Shown here: positions 32,801 through 45,400 of the stretch, piece by piece
Layout of the letters: each line of letters begins with the position of its first letter
Position numbering within the stretch: the first letter of the stretch is position 1
Source of the DNA: Paraspadella gotoi
Taxonomy: Eukaryota; Chaetognatha
DNA: 64,000 nt
Reading direction: 5' to 3'
NCBI GenBank assembly: GCA_051294375.1
Contig: CM119263.1
Span: forward strand, 15,664,532 to 15,728,531
Translations under genes and position numbers: made by a program
The notes under the pieces: generated by a model
Seen by the model: only the letters and a program-made list of their open reading frames with translations
Databases searched by the model: none
What the model was told of the DNA's origin: nothing

Positions 32801-35142
32801 GGTTTATCTATAACACTTTCCTCTTGATCAAAATGTTTCTCATGATGATTTAATTTGTGTAAACGAACCAAATTAGGGAATATTGCGCTATAGGAACAAA
32901 GTTCACAATCATGACGACTTTTGGTTGTATGTAACTTTCGATGACGTTTAAATTCTTGAAGCAATTTTGTCTTATATTTGCATTCTGTACATTCGTAAAA
33001 CCCATTTATGCCCCAGAACTTTTCATACTCATCAGAATTATTTAATTGAGATTCATTTATTGAAGATTTATCTGGACAATACTTTTGCTGCTTTAATTTT
33101 ATTTGATTTAATGGAACATCATCTTCATCAGAATCCACTGCAATTTGAGGAGATGATTTGTTTTCTGCCAATGTTGGTTGCAATGACTGATTTTGTTCAG
33201 ATTTAGTTCCCATTTTGGTAATTCTATATTTTTTCATTTTTTTATTTTTTTTTGTTTTTCCAATAATTATGTTCCCATTTTCCTCGATATTCTGATGTAT
33301 GCTTGACTTCATGCCTCCTGCATTAGTAACAAATTTTTCACAGTGTCTTTTATGCCGATTAAGGTTAGCCAAATAAGACGAACTGTAACCGCATATATTG
33401 CAAATATATGGCTTAATATTTAGATGCTTCGAGTAAACATGCTCTCTTAAACTACTTAAATTATTTTTTGAATGAAAAATAGCTCCACAATGTTTGCATG
33501 CTTGTCCATTTTCTAATGGAACTAGATATTTCTGTCTTATTTCTTGAATACTCAAATGTATAAAGTTTTTATTACTTTCCACTGTAGATTTTTTGCTACA
33601 GGACTTGTGGTGGTTTAATAAATGGCTTTGTAAAAGGTTAGATTGTTTAGCAGAAAATGTACACAAGTAGCATTTATGTTCTGAAAGATTTTTGTGATGA
33701 TGATAATGACGTTTAAATGCTTTAGAATAAAAAGTACTAAAATCACATTCTTTACATTGAAAAACAGAACAATTGTCTTTTGACTTTAAATCATTTTTCG
33801 ACCTACTGATATCATTTGAGAACTTTGTGTGAAATTTTTTGTGATGCCAAAATGAGCCTCTCGATTTTGTAGTGTAATTACACTTTTTACACATAAATAC
33901 CTTTAGCTTGGTAAAAATTTTTTTTTCAGGAGTATCATTGTCAAAAGTTTTATTTAAGAGTGAGCAATCTAAACTCTCTTTCGATAAATTCAACTTTTCT
34001 TTACCCCGACAAGCTTCAATAGGTAGAGGCGAATGTTTGACAGATTTTTCATTTTTTTTATTTTCTTCGCAAGAATAAATGTAATTTTTGGGTTTTTTTT
34101 GGTCTTGAATTGAAGCCGCTATGGATATTTCCGTTCCAGGAGCAATTGTAGGAGAAGAAGGAATAATTAGGGGAGGAAACCACTCATTTTCAAGGTTCTT
34201 TGGAATCTGTTCCGATCTTAAGAAAATATTGTCGCAGAAATGGTTGTAAGTTTTTTCATGAAAATCCCAATCCTGCTGTGTCAAACAGGAATACTGACAA
34301 TTTCTGCAATGGTAGGTAAAGGACGTAGTCAAGTGAACTGAGGATATATGATCTAGAATTTTTGTTTTAGCAGTCGTTTCTCTGCTATTTGTTTCCTTAA
34401 ACCCACAAACTCTACATTGATATTCATTTGGATTTAGTGCTTTGATCACATTATTTTCATTGTCACTAAGAACTTGGCAATATTCTGAGCTTGAAGGTAT
34501 TTTTTTGGTTAAATTAAAAATTCCAGGTTTGCTTTCATGAACAGGAGATAACTTTATTCGCTTCTTTGCCGGCTCGTCATCAATTTCAAAATTTAAGCAA
34601 TTTGGCAGCTGCATCTCTACTTCTTGAGCGTCAGAAATTGATGAAAGGTTTATGCTTGGCTCATGTATTTTGGGAGAGTTAAGCATCTTTGCTGTTTCAG
34701 AGAAAGTAAAAAAATCATCATTTTCTGAATTAGGACTTAAATATGGACTATGTTTACGACGGTCATAATTAAAAGCTGCCTCATCACAGCTTTCATCATT
34801 ATCCAATGAAATAGAGTGTTTCATAGTGAGATGTTCTCTCAACAAAAATCTAGGGTTGTTGTTTGTGGAAATAAAAACGTGACAAATCATACATTCGAAA
34901 ATGCCTTCATGTCGATCTAAAAAAAATTCCATTCCGTTAGTTAACTTCAATGGACTAAAATTTGAGGAATTATTATCATCGGAAAAGCAGATAGTGTTCA
35001 TAAAGCCATTAGATGGATCTAGTTCGTCTTTTGATTTCTGCTGGGGAGAAGTGGACATTACATTGAACTGAAAATCTGTCACACAGCTTGGTTTATTTTG
35101 AAAAGCGTCTTTGGAAGGGCTCGGTAGCAAAACACTATGCAT
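29812..35142 (-). CDS. Giant C2H2 zinc-finger protein, intronless, 1,776 residues
   Basis: A single uninterrupted frame; an in-frame TAA lies two codons before ATG 35140-35142, which supports this start for the exon. About 28 C2H2 units spread from residue about 82 to 1770. They alternate between two types: one of the form CxxCxF-S/T...HxxxH (FQCKECDFSTFYSKAFKRH) and one of the form CxxCxYS...HxxxHH (HDCELCSYSAIFPNLVRLH). Pairs are separated by long Lys/Ser/Asn-rich linkers. One unit near residue 1055 has lost its second Cys, and the second finger with YICNICGYSSSYLANLNRH ends in HxxxC. Such arrays usually bind DNA in the nucleus; REST-, ZNF462- and ZNF407-like proteins have similar spacing, but I cannot assign an orthologue. 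Codon use is strongly AT-rich, unlike CRIM1, PNP and the transporter. Confidence 0.88.
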   Translation of the reverse strand: MHSVLLPSPSKDAFQNKPSCVTDFQFNVMSTSPQQKSKDELDPSNGFMNTICFSDDNNSSNFSPLKLTNGMEFFLDRHEGIFECMICHVFISTNNNPRFLLREHLTMKHSISLDNDESCDEAAFNYDRRKHSPYLSPNSENDDFFTFSETAKMLNSPKIHEPSINLSSISDAQEVEMQLPNCLNFEIDDEPAKKRIKLSPVHESKPGIFNLTKKIPSSSEYCQVLSDNENNVIKALNPNEYQCRVCGFKETNSRETTAKTKILDHISSVHLTTSFTYHCRNCQYSCLTQQDWDFHEKTYNHFCDNIFLRSEQIPKNLENEWFPPLIIPSSPTIAPGTEISIAASIQDQKKPKNYIYSCEENKKNEKSVKHSPLPIEACRGKEKLNLSKESLDCSLLNKTFDNDTPEKKIFTKLKVFMCKKCNYTTKSRGSFWHHKKFHTKFSNDISRSKNDLKSKDNCSVFQCKECDFSTFYSKAFKRHYHHHKNLSEHKCYLCTFSAKQSNLLQSHLLNHHKSCSKKSTVESNKNFIHLSIQEIRQKYLVPLENGQACKHCGAIFHSKNNLSSLREHVYSKHLNIKPYICNICGYSSSYLANLNRHKRHCEKFVTNAGGMKSSIHQNIEENGNIIIGKTKKNKKMKKYRITKMGTKSEQNQSLQPTLAENKSSPQIAVDSDEDDVPLNQIKLKQQKYCPDKSSINESQLNNSDEYEKFWGINGFYECTECKYKTKLLQEFKRHRKLHTTKSRHDCELCSYSAIFPNLVRLHKLNHHEKHFDQEESVIDKPITLSCQICKFKAKSPSELDVHDRFHSQTSSYKCSICNYSAEKYFMTLEHEENHHTKNEKNTVIIKKNSIKKNLKQSQKQMKLHEQLCILDKRQQELQRSQTTDLCKSESKSPIKLHKCIECEFSSVIEQELRRHKIHHGKNPLGSEFKCRICSFSCDTKNLIELHCIHHHHPGNRYFYSIRDMGKQQEPKEGFSDKTKLERNLFHNGEKLNQNMDVPLKVKQEFVCLYCDFSCNENINFDQHMKNHFVAKANNNCPIRSFSAEDSTIMFDKFHDDKNGNLELSKAKTKYDQMKNKSIKNEKKEGLAKIKVYKYKCQYCNFSTQKSLRYNNHIAMHRNKPGEFKHQCKFCSYSSNINYLILRHMTNYHDYKINDSKRKKQQIKYPPKLRVQKGFKWLCSECRFSSPFKAYIKNHQSRHTLISAYKCCLCSYSAPKKKTIDAHQRCHHDQSLFKNMEGPKILENKLSQVKIKNPIKNDLTGGILIASPPKVNFQSLYKRKKSVFSCVKCDYITKNLQAQRKHNLCHIRKNVLDCNICDYSCKMLNTLNFHLKHHHKHPEILKKGGKFLCNKCDFSAPRKYNLIQHLKRHGSNLKYLCCYCDYSSKQNSFVISHQETSHKSKKILRKSSEYEFNSESNTTGNDKLSGIYDSLPLANNFPSASIGNISLPKNKRYNCKECLFSTDYKTNFFKHVKNHNKSSINTPGYHCTFCSYYVRKPHNLIDHLKSHHNLSDYDISNQDIKPDTTFLPLTPDSSEMSGSEASILLLQDMRPLISKSNEEQAALQKQKVLSWNEKSFNIQDSNGLVLHNIPSTFNFPSQEQHQEITEAKRIVEDLLKKSGDYLPSKSLSKAMLCRFCPFLCYSNSEKTSHEKNHGVTSGTARQEKQYQCPLCTFSSDNSIDGHLGVHLRLAEFHQYLGNKVESFDIHSDKSWPVNSKDLELVFIDEDNVVEFENNPSALQIPSGCSESFCQFCGICLKEDEMILHQLRHQLGSHFRFL

Positions 35143-35384
35143 GATTTATAAGTGGTTCAATTTAATTCGCATTGACTTATATTTGGTATTGCCAGATTCG
35201 GTTGATCAATCACCTGGAGGGTAATGAAAAATGTTTTTGTAATTGAACAAATAATAAATATGTTATGATTTAATTTTCATGAATGACATATTTTTTAAAG
35301 TTACTATATACTATAATAAGACTAAGTACCCATGCCTATTTCTCATTGGATTAATATTTTTAAATTTTTTTATATTATGAAAAA

Positions 35385-35443
35385 GGTACAACCAATATAA
35401 AAATTATCCATTCATTTAATAAATAAGCTATCTTGCCCCTGAC
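35385..35443. repeat. 59-bp exact repeat, copy 1
   Basis: Identical at all 59 positions to 50475-50533, beginning GGTACAACCAATATAAAA and ending TATCTTGCCCCTGAC. It lies about 240 bases upstream of the zinc-finger start codon. The sequences diverge abruptly on both sides. Confidence 0.85.
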
Positions 35444-35934
35444 ATTGGACAGGCTTTCTTGCAGAGAGAATTTAGATAAGCCATATATTAGACCATTGTT
35501 AGCGATTTCTTAAAATGTAAAATATTTCTGTACTGTAATCAAAACATGCTAAAAATAAAATTTATAATAATAAATAAATCATTAAATGAAAATTTTACAC
35601 ACAAAACGGGTTCTCCAACGAATGATCTCCAACTAATTTTCTTTTTTAGATATTTATAGTATAGTTATGGTTTATTTGGAGTCACTCGCGAGCGGACACG
35701 AATAATCCTTATTTAATCTTCATTTAATTTATTAACAAATAATTAAAATTAATTCGATCAGTGAAGGTGAAAACCTTACAATATTAAACCGTTTCAAGAA
35801 AAATATCAATGTTTCCCTGGTGGGTATTTAATGATTTTTTTAAAAAAATAACTAAAGGTGGTTTTATTGGAGAATAAAAATCATGGCTTGAATCTGAGGT
35901 AATATTTCAATAAAACATAATTTATTATTAGTTA
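35444..35934. other. 5' flank of the zinc-finger gene, no gene seen
   Basis: AT-rich upstream sequence of the minus-strand zinc-finger gene. A TATAGTATAG-like stretch lies at about 35655-35665. No promoter element is certain. Confidence 0.4.
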
Positions 35935-36200
35935 CGCTCGGAGCAACTCTATAAGTCACTTTTAGGTCGGTCGGTCGGTCGGTATGTCCGTCGGTCAGTC
36001 CCACTTATGTTAAAAATTCTATTTGTTACTAGTTGTTTATTTGTTAAGAAGGAAAAAATGCTCAAATCTATGTGATTGCTAGCGTCGCCTTCAGGAAATC
36101 CTAAAACTATAAAGAATAAAAGACGGAAGCAGTACGTGGGGCTTAGAAAGTTATTGTTGCCATGTCGTCATATGATCACAGGGAAATACACGTTTAAATA
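35935..36200 (+). mobile_element. TCGG-family dispersed repeat, copy 1
   Basis: Homologous in the same orientation to 59745-60058. Shared blocks are GCAACTCTATAAGTCACTTTT, a (GGTC)n run at about 35966-35983, GTCCCACTTA followed by TTAAAAAT, TTTGTTAAGA, TAAGAAAGTTATT-like and GAAATACACGT. The two copies differ by substitutions and indels, as expected of an old non-autonomous element. No coding capacity or clear terminal repeats are seen. Confidence 0.6.
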
Positions 36201-39200
36201 CACATACATTTTTACAGCGAAACATATTGAATGAACTGATCTTGTTTTTGGTTAGAATTATATCGATAAATGCAAAGGCCAAATATATTTAAATTTATTT
36301 GATATAAAACTAAAATCTTTCAAGAGCGATCAAGCCAAGATCATTGAAAAGTAAATAATTTATTTAACCAGATCAGTTTCATTTAGAATTATCACTAATA
36401 ATTAATAGAAAATGTCCTTGCTGTATAATACCCCAAAAAATGAGCCGGCAAGTGCAGTATTCATATGGTTCTTAAAAAAGTTTCAAAAAGGAATAATTCT
36501 TTTACGTCATCTCGTTTCTTTTTCAAATGTAAGCGTCAGGTGTTAATTCTGACCACGCAATATATTCCCAACTGCCACCAAGGACATAAAGTCAGATTTG
36601 TGTGACAGTCTGAAAAAAAAAATTCACGTTTGTTGCTTTTCTCTGAAAACTTTTTCAAAACTAAAGTACTGAAAACAAAAATCAAAGAAAAGCTTCTTGC
36701 ATGTAAGTTATAAAATATGATTTTTACTAATCTAATTAAAACACTCGAAAATAGAGATTAAATATAACATGTAGGCTAGGTTTTTGTAAGAGATAAACAA
36801 TAAACAAAAGTCTAAAATTGTCAAAAATAAACCTGCCAAACATTAAGGCAAAGGAGGAAGAATAAAGAATAAGGAAACTAGTAAGTGGGAGAGGGGAAAG
36901 TTACTGAGAGAGAGAGATATACAATCATGCTTCCCCACGAATACGCTCGTGTGCTAACTTTCTCGTCACAGGCTCACGAAATACCAGCATTTCTTTAGAC
37001 AAAGAACAGACGAAAATTTTAACTCGGTGTGTTTGATTAATAAAGCGGGTCGCATTAGCTACTACAATTTAGTTTTTGTGAACTGTCTTACTCACAGTGA
37101 CGTAACGCTTTGTAACTTACACTTACTCCCTAGAGTAAAAAAATAAGTTCTTCGCATATGACGTAACAGACAGATTATAATGTCAGAAGCGGCAAAATGA
37201 AAGAACGCTGTCATCAATTTTGAAGTCCTTTTATTTTTTTAAAAAGTCGATGCCGTCACGTCGCTAAATTGATTACGTCAAAGAAACGTGAAATAAAAAA
37301 TGCATTGTCTCAGGAGCTTAATTATTTATAATAACAACATCTGCTCGGGAGTTTTCTAACCTCCTTCGATTCGTTATTGTTAGTCAGGGGGCGAGGGCCG
37401 ACGGAAGACTAGGAAGGACTCGGGAGGGAAAAAGTTTGACGTCATGCCTCATTCTTTTTTATCTATATTTTTTTTTAAAAACAAAATTAATCTTTTTTTA
37501 ACAAAAAATATTTTTCAAATATAATCAAATTGATAAAACTAAAAAAAAAAACAATGAAAAAACCAAAAGAAAGTCCGGTATAAAAAAGTTTTGCTAAAAA
37601 AATAAAAATCAAATTCTACGCGAAGAAATCGAAATTCAGGTTACAAACAGATTACATGTTCCTTGATCACCTATTAACTGAAAATAGCCCAATGGCGAGG
37701 TGTTTCTTGATCTCGGCACGATATACTACATTTTATTGCATTACGATAACGACTCTTTGACAAGCGATCAGTGTGTGTGTCTCTCAGAGTGGACAGAGAG
37801 AGAGCGAGAGAGACAAGCGGACGACAATATAACTGCGGCACCCGTCAATCGAAATCACGACTCGAGTTCACTCGTAAAGAATTTTTTTTTAATTACGTTC
37901 GGCTGATATGACGACGTTTATAGGCGTTTAAAACGAATTTTTTACCCTTTTATTTCCTATTTATGATCCTAATAATGGCAAAAATATTTTAACTTTCACT
38001 AAGAACTAATCATAAACACCAATAAAACTCGAAAAAGTAAAAAAATCTCCGAAATACTTTGGAAAATACTATGGTTGTAGACAACTTTTTTAGGGTTGGG
38101 AATTTTCAAGAGAACGTCGGACCCTAAATTCCGATTCTTCAAAAGCCTATCCTTTATTCGTTGGTCGTTATCGCCCAACCCACAAATTTTTTTGGAGGGT
38201 ATTTTTAAGAGAGAATAAAGGGAAGACTTTAGAATTGTTTAACTTTATGATGATGAGAAAAAATTAGAAATAGTGAGAAAAAAAAATATAAATGAGATGA
38301 AGCGAGACATGAGAGACTTAGAAATTATGGAATTGAAGAAAAAAATTGAAGAGATACTCGGGAAGAGCCCCCCCCCCAAAAAAAAGGAGTTTCAGAGAGA
38401 AACAGGCGGGAAGAAAATTAAGATAGTTTGCAGGGGAATTCTAATAACCTTCACGCAACAGCTGTTCAACTCTTTTTTAAAAGATTAGTTGAGGCCATGA
38501 AATTTAAAAGGGGCTTCAATATTCGCGATGGAGAGAAACGAAGAATGAACGGAATTCCCCCCCGAAAAAAAAAAAACCTTGTAACCTGGAATAAGAAAAA
38601 TCTTGAGAAAACAAAAAAGTTGAGGACTTTGGAACGAACCTCTGTGTTGACACGAACCACCGTGTGCGTGATTCTTCGTGATGATCTTTCACTATTTTCT
38701 TAAGTTCATATACAATCGATGTTTTTATCTACTATTTTTTTACAATATAACTTGAACGTGGTCAATATAACTTCTCGCATAAAACTGGTCAGATCACTAG
38801 TTTCGGCGCCGGGCTCATTGTTGTGATTACGTTGAAGTCAGGTCCCAGGCGAAAGAAATTCAAACTGATGGAAGGAATGTCTGCTATGCCACAGCTTTCA
38901 AAACAATGAGAAAGCTTCGGCCTTTTTTTTTACGGTATGATCGTATTTTACCTTTTTTCAACCAGTAAAAAAAATTGGAGAGCCATTTTTGCTCCGGCCT
39001 TACCGTCACAGTGGAGCCAAAATATATATAATATATAATATATATAAATGAAATGGTCAATAGCAAAATAATAAGATAAAATTAAATGGTGAATAATGAT
39101 GATAATAAAAAAAATAATAATAATAATAATAATGATACAGTAAATTATGTTAAAAAAACTTGGATGCAAAATTTTTAATGAGATTTAAAAAAATGAAAAA

Positions 39201-40235
39201 TATACTTACAAATTTATAATTTGAATTAAAAGTTTTACGTGCGATTATAATGTTTAAATTAATAAATAAATATTAATTATTATTTTGTATGTTCAATTTT
39301 AGTAAGCATATATATTGAACTTTTTGAACGAACTTAAAAAACGAATTTAATGACATGGACAACGCCCACCCAAGAATTCACAAACGTTAGGAAGAAAAAA
39401 AAGCACCTGAAACTGATGCAAGTTATTCCTAACCTAAATAAGAAGAATTTTCCTATTTTTGGGTCACGGTAATTATTTTTTACATAAAATAGGATTATTA
39501 AAGTTAACTTAAAATGTGAGGGAAGCGAGATGGGAAAATAAAAAAAATTAAAAATTTGGAATAGGGAGAAGGGAAAAGTTTTTTATTCTGAGTTTATCTA
39601 TACGTAAACGAAAATTTTAACACTTTTTGATTGAAAATTGCCCCATTTCGGGCGTAGGCATTTGAATGAGACGGCATCTGAATGACGATTTGGTAGAATT
39701 AAGTCTCACATCCGATTAAGAGAGAGAGAGAGAGTGAAAGAGAGAGAGAGATAAAAATGGAAGGGAGAAACTCGCCGAAAAATTCCAAAGATACTTTCAT
39801 CAATTCAAATTAAAGCGATTATACGCCAAAGCAGACAAAAAATAAAAAGGTCGAAAATGCCGCATATTTCGAAGAGTAAAAAAAAAAAGGAAAGAAGGAA
39901 GGAAAAAGAGAGAAAAAAGAAAGAAAAGAAAAAAACAGAATGTAAAAAGGAAGAAAGAGTTTTAAGTAATATTAATAACGTCAGAAAAGAACAAGTAACC
40001 TAGCGCCACAGACGTTCATACATTTACTTATCAAAAACAGAAAATTTCAGAAGAAACGATATTGTTCCCCCCAAAAATACTTTTTCTGTTTTATAAAATA
40101 TGAGCAGCGTTGCCAGTAATAAATCAGTGAAGAGAACATATCGTGTACTGCAATAAATTTGAACTTCGTCCTGGGTCCGGGCTCTTCAACCCAGAATGAG
40201 AAACGAGGATTAAAATAAAACAAACAGCTGCAAAG
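36201..40235. other. Long non-coding region, no gene seen
   Basis: AT-rich with scattered short GA runs (36904-36917, 37795-37812, 39720-39750), a C/A homopolymer patch (38366-38385) and an ATT/ATA patch near 39110-39135. Open frames of up to about 90 codons lack recognisable domains. Confidence 0.5.
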
Positions 40236-40239
40236 TCAC

Positions 40240-41300
<1,061 letters not shown>

Positions 41301-41309
41301 GAGAACACG

Positions 41310-41362
41310 AGAGAGAGAGAGAGAGAGAACTAGAGAAAATAGGAGGAGGGAGAGGAAGGAAC

Positions 41363-41444
<82 letters not shown>
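41310..41444 (+). repeat. (GA)n arrays
   Basis: A short array at 41310-41328 and a long near-perfect array at 41365-41444. Confidence 0.9.
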
Positions 41445-41446
<2 letters not shown>

Positions 41447-41704
41447 GCGCTACACGCTGGAAAAATTAAAAAAAAAACAATTTATGAAAATTGATAAATT
41501 ATTTATATTATATTTTATGTACATCACGAAATATAAAAAGGCTAGCGGCCAGATCTGTTGTGAGGCCTCGAAATCATTACCGACCTCTATCCAGAAACCA
41601 TGAGGGATGTTTCTTTTCTGTTTCTTTTCCTTCAAAATATTTGGGCATTTCTTGAATTAAAAATTTTAAAATTTTATTTCCAGAAGACCGATTTTTTTCT
41701 TATG

Positions 41705-41706
<2 letters not shown>

Positions 41707-41743
<37 letters not shown>

Positions 41744-41820
41744 TTTCTTTCTCTTCTTTTCTCTCTCTCTCTCTCTCTCTCTCAATCTTTCTTTCTCTCT
41801 CTCTCTCTCTCCTCTCAATC

Positions 41821-41881
<61 letters not shown>
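41707..41881 (+). repeat. (CT)n arrays with CAATCTTT spacers
   Basis: Several CT arrays separated by related spacers containing CAAT(T/C)TTTCTTTCTC, which suggests expansion by unequal exchange of a larger unit. Confidence 0.85.
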
Positions 41882-41882
<1 letters not shown>

Positions 41883-42388
41883 AGATTTTAAGTGTATTCT
41901 AAACATCTGCTTCTGAAAAACGGGGACAGATGCTTTTGGGAGCTCGAAAGATGGTTGCAGGAGCTAAGAATGCTTGGAGTTTAAAACGGTTGCAGAAGCT
42001 AAAACAAATCTCCGAGGAGTTCGAAACCTACAATAAATGGCTAAAGTTTTTTTATTAATATGGGATAATGTTTCTTTGAAGCTAAAATTCGAAATTTGAG
42101 AGCAGATGTATTTTTGACTGGGGATTTATAAAATTTAGAATACTGAAAAAAATAAATCTCCTAAGAAAAACATATGTCATTCATGAAATCAATGAATTTT
42201 TACAAAACCCGAACTAACCTGAAAATCCCGTTAAATGAAGACGAGCTCTAAATTGACAACATGAACGAACGTCAGTCCGCCTAAAAAAGCGAAGAATAGA
42301 TAGTTGTCATAGCAAAAAAAATCAATTTTAGCACTAATTTTTTTGTTTTTTTTCTTTTATTTACGTTTTTCCCCCCACCCGAGGTTAG
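41882..42388. other. Non-coding 5' flank of the PNP-like gene
   Basis: AT-rich sequence. A cluster at 41930-42010 repeats gTTGCAGgAGCTaa-like words two to three times. No gene is seen. Confidence 0.4.
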
Positions 42389-42396
42389 TATAAATA
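42389..42396 (+). promoter_or_regulatory. TATA-like box of the PNP-like gene
   Basis: TATAAATA lies 89 bases upstream of the PNP-like ATG, a reasonable promoter position if the 5' UTR is short. No initiator was identified. Confidence 0.35.
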
Positions 42397-42484
42397 ATAT
42401 ATTTTACGTTTAAAAAGTATTAAGTCGCGTATCGTACGAAGTTAAAATAACGTTAATTAGCGTTTTTATTAAAAGAGTCTGAAA

Positions 42485-45400
42485 ATGCTGCGAAACCCGA
42501 CGAATCGAACGAACAACCACTGCGACTCCCCTTCGGCGGCGGGAACTAATCCCGATGGCACGGCTTGTCAACACGGGTCGAGTTATCACGGCAATCAATG
42601 TTCCGACGGCCATAGTCACGATTCCAAAGGATGCAAAGTGGAAAAGAAAAAGTGCGACTACCAAACCTGCGACTCTCCGCCCAAACCTAAACCGCCCAAC
42701 CAGAATCCACAGTGGCTCTGTTACGAAGGTGAGTTACCGACAGATTCGATCAAAAACGATTCCTACCCGGCATGCGCGATTTTATAGAATTTTTCAGTCT
42801 AGTTCCATTTCTATCTAAATTTTAACAATATCAATTTTGACGTTTGACGTGGACCCACAATAGGGCCGGGTTAAAAAAAACAATTTCCTAATCGTTTTGA
42901 ATTCAGGAAACGACCATAAATTATATTTTTGTGGCATAATATTACTAAATTCTGTCTATTCGCTCCCGAGGAATTCGCGAGATCGTGGACTGGATTCGCG
43001 AGCGGACTCAAATCGTCCCTCAGATTGGAATCATGAGCGGACGAGGTCTCGGAGGTTTAGCTGACATCTTGGACGACAAGGTCGTCTTCAAGTACAAAGA
43101 AATTCCACACTTTCACGTCTCCGGACTTCCGGGTGAGATATCATGATAAATCACAAATACTGTTTTTTTTTTTGCGATGAACCAAGAACATATTGTAAAG
43201 CGGAGATGAATTGTGTCATTAAGATTCGCCGAATCAAATGTCGATCGGAAAAGTAGGAAGAAAACGAGTCGTCATGATGCAAGGCAGATTTCCTCCTTAC
43301 GAGGTCGGCAATCGACAATATAATTCTGATGTCTTCCCTCGGGACAACTTTATCCTCAACTCAGCATTGGATGTCTCCAGGGTTTTCACTACGGGGTCTC
43401 GTCGCTGCCGGTGCGTGTCATGCGAATGCTCGGGGCCACTCATTTGATCAACTTGCACTCGGTGGCCAGTTTAAGTGCCGACTTCGTCGTCGGCGACTTT
43501 GTTCTCATCAGAGATCACATCAACCTGCCGGGATTGTGCGGGTTGCATCCTCTTAAAGGTAAGGGGTTTATCTAAATCCCATTAAAGTGTTTGTAGAGAA
43601 AACCAATTCATAGACAAAGCCGATTCATGTCTTTGGCATTTTCTTCCTTCAAACGACTACCTCGAGGATGATTTTTTTTTTTTGTTACGACACTCCAATC
43701 GTGCCACTTACCGTGTGTGTAACCCCCGCGTTGCAGGCTTCAACGACGACCGTCTTGGTCCACGCTTTCCCGATTTACGCAACGTCTACGACAAGGAGAT
43801 GCGAGAGGTGCTGAAGCAGACGATGCAGGAGATGCGAGGCTCCGGAGCCTCAAAATCGTCGGGAAGCCCGCCGCAGATGGACATCAAGTGCAAGGACGGC
43901 GTAGAGGTGCTGATGTCGGGTCCGGCGTATTTGACGCCGGCAGAGGGCGCGATGCTTAAAATGATGGGCGCCGACGTCGTGGGGATGAGCGCCACGCATC
44001 AGAACATCGCAGCTGTACATCAAGGGATGAAGGTTTGAGAGGGAGGTTTACATAATAATTACATAATAAAGAACACCAATTGGAATACCAATTGGACTAG
44101 ATTCTGGCCAAGATATTGCTAATATGTTATTATTTTATTTGAATCAACATATATGGAAAATATGACAAAAAATAATTTAGGAATCGCTAGACAATTTAAA
44201 AATTGCTCAAGATATATTGATGACCTTTTTTCAGCCGATTTTAAGGATTTTAAAATACATCTTGCCAACATATATCCAGCAGCACTTACTGTCAATAAAT
44301 CTAATAGTACAGATACAAATGTAGATTACTTAGACATAAACATTAAATCAGAAAACAAAAAATCTTACTCTGTCTGTTTATGATAAAAGGGATTCCTTTT
44401 CTTTTGAAGTAGTTAATTACCCATATATGGACAGTTGTATTCCTAAAAAAGCAGCACTAGGTGTATTTATTAGCCAATTAATAAGATATGCAAGAATATG
44501 TTCGACGTTTGCAGATTTTTCTTCAAGAGCTATAAATTTAAGCAAAAAACTACAAAGTCAGGGTTATATATTTAAGGACTTAAGAAAAATGGGAATTAAA
44601 TTTTTCAATAATTATAAGGAGCTAATAAAAAAATATAATGTTACTGATGTTAATCTATTTTCAAAAAAGATTATACATGATAGTTCCTAATAAAAATGAT
44701 AAGGAAAAAATAACAAAAATAAACACTAAATAATAATTATAATAATAACATCAACAATATTATTTAAATAACTTATTTAACTTTTTTTAACTTATTTAAC
44801 TCTCTGATTTAATTTATTTTTTAACTTTTACCAATTAACTTAATGTTAACTTTACATTAACATACCCTTTAATTATTAACTTATTATTAAACTAATTATT
44901 TAACTTATTTTATTTATTTACAATTTACAAATTATTACAAAACCTGAAATAAAATTTCTCTAAAATTAATAATGCTGTGATGCAGGGCTTTGGTCTGTTT
45001 CAGATAAACATTCAAGATATACATTTAAAATATAAGATAAGCAACAATGAAGATCACCATTTGTGATGGCTCGCCTATACCTGGATATTGGGATTAAAGA
45101 GCCGAAATCCATGAAGGGTATAGGTTCCCAACTGATGACCTTCCCATTGTATAAAAATAAAAAATAAAAAAATATTCAAAAAAAGAAATAATTTAAAAAG
45201 TAGAATAAAGAAAAAAATATAATTTTAAAATTATATTCATGACATAAAGGTGCCCCAATAGACCTTTCCCCGGTATGTATCCCTCAGAACATACAATTCT
45301 ACATGGTAGTCTTATCCCTATTGGTAAAAAAAATCATATATAACTTTTGATCACCCTCAAAAAAATATCCATTCCCACCCCTTTCTGTTCAGCCTCTTTA

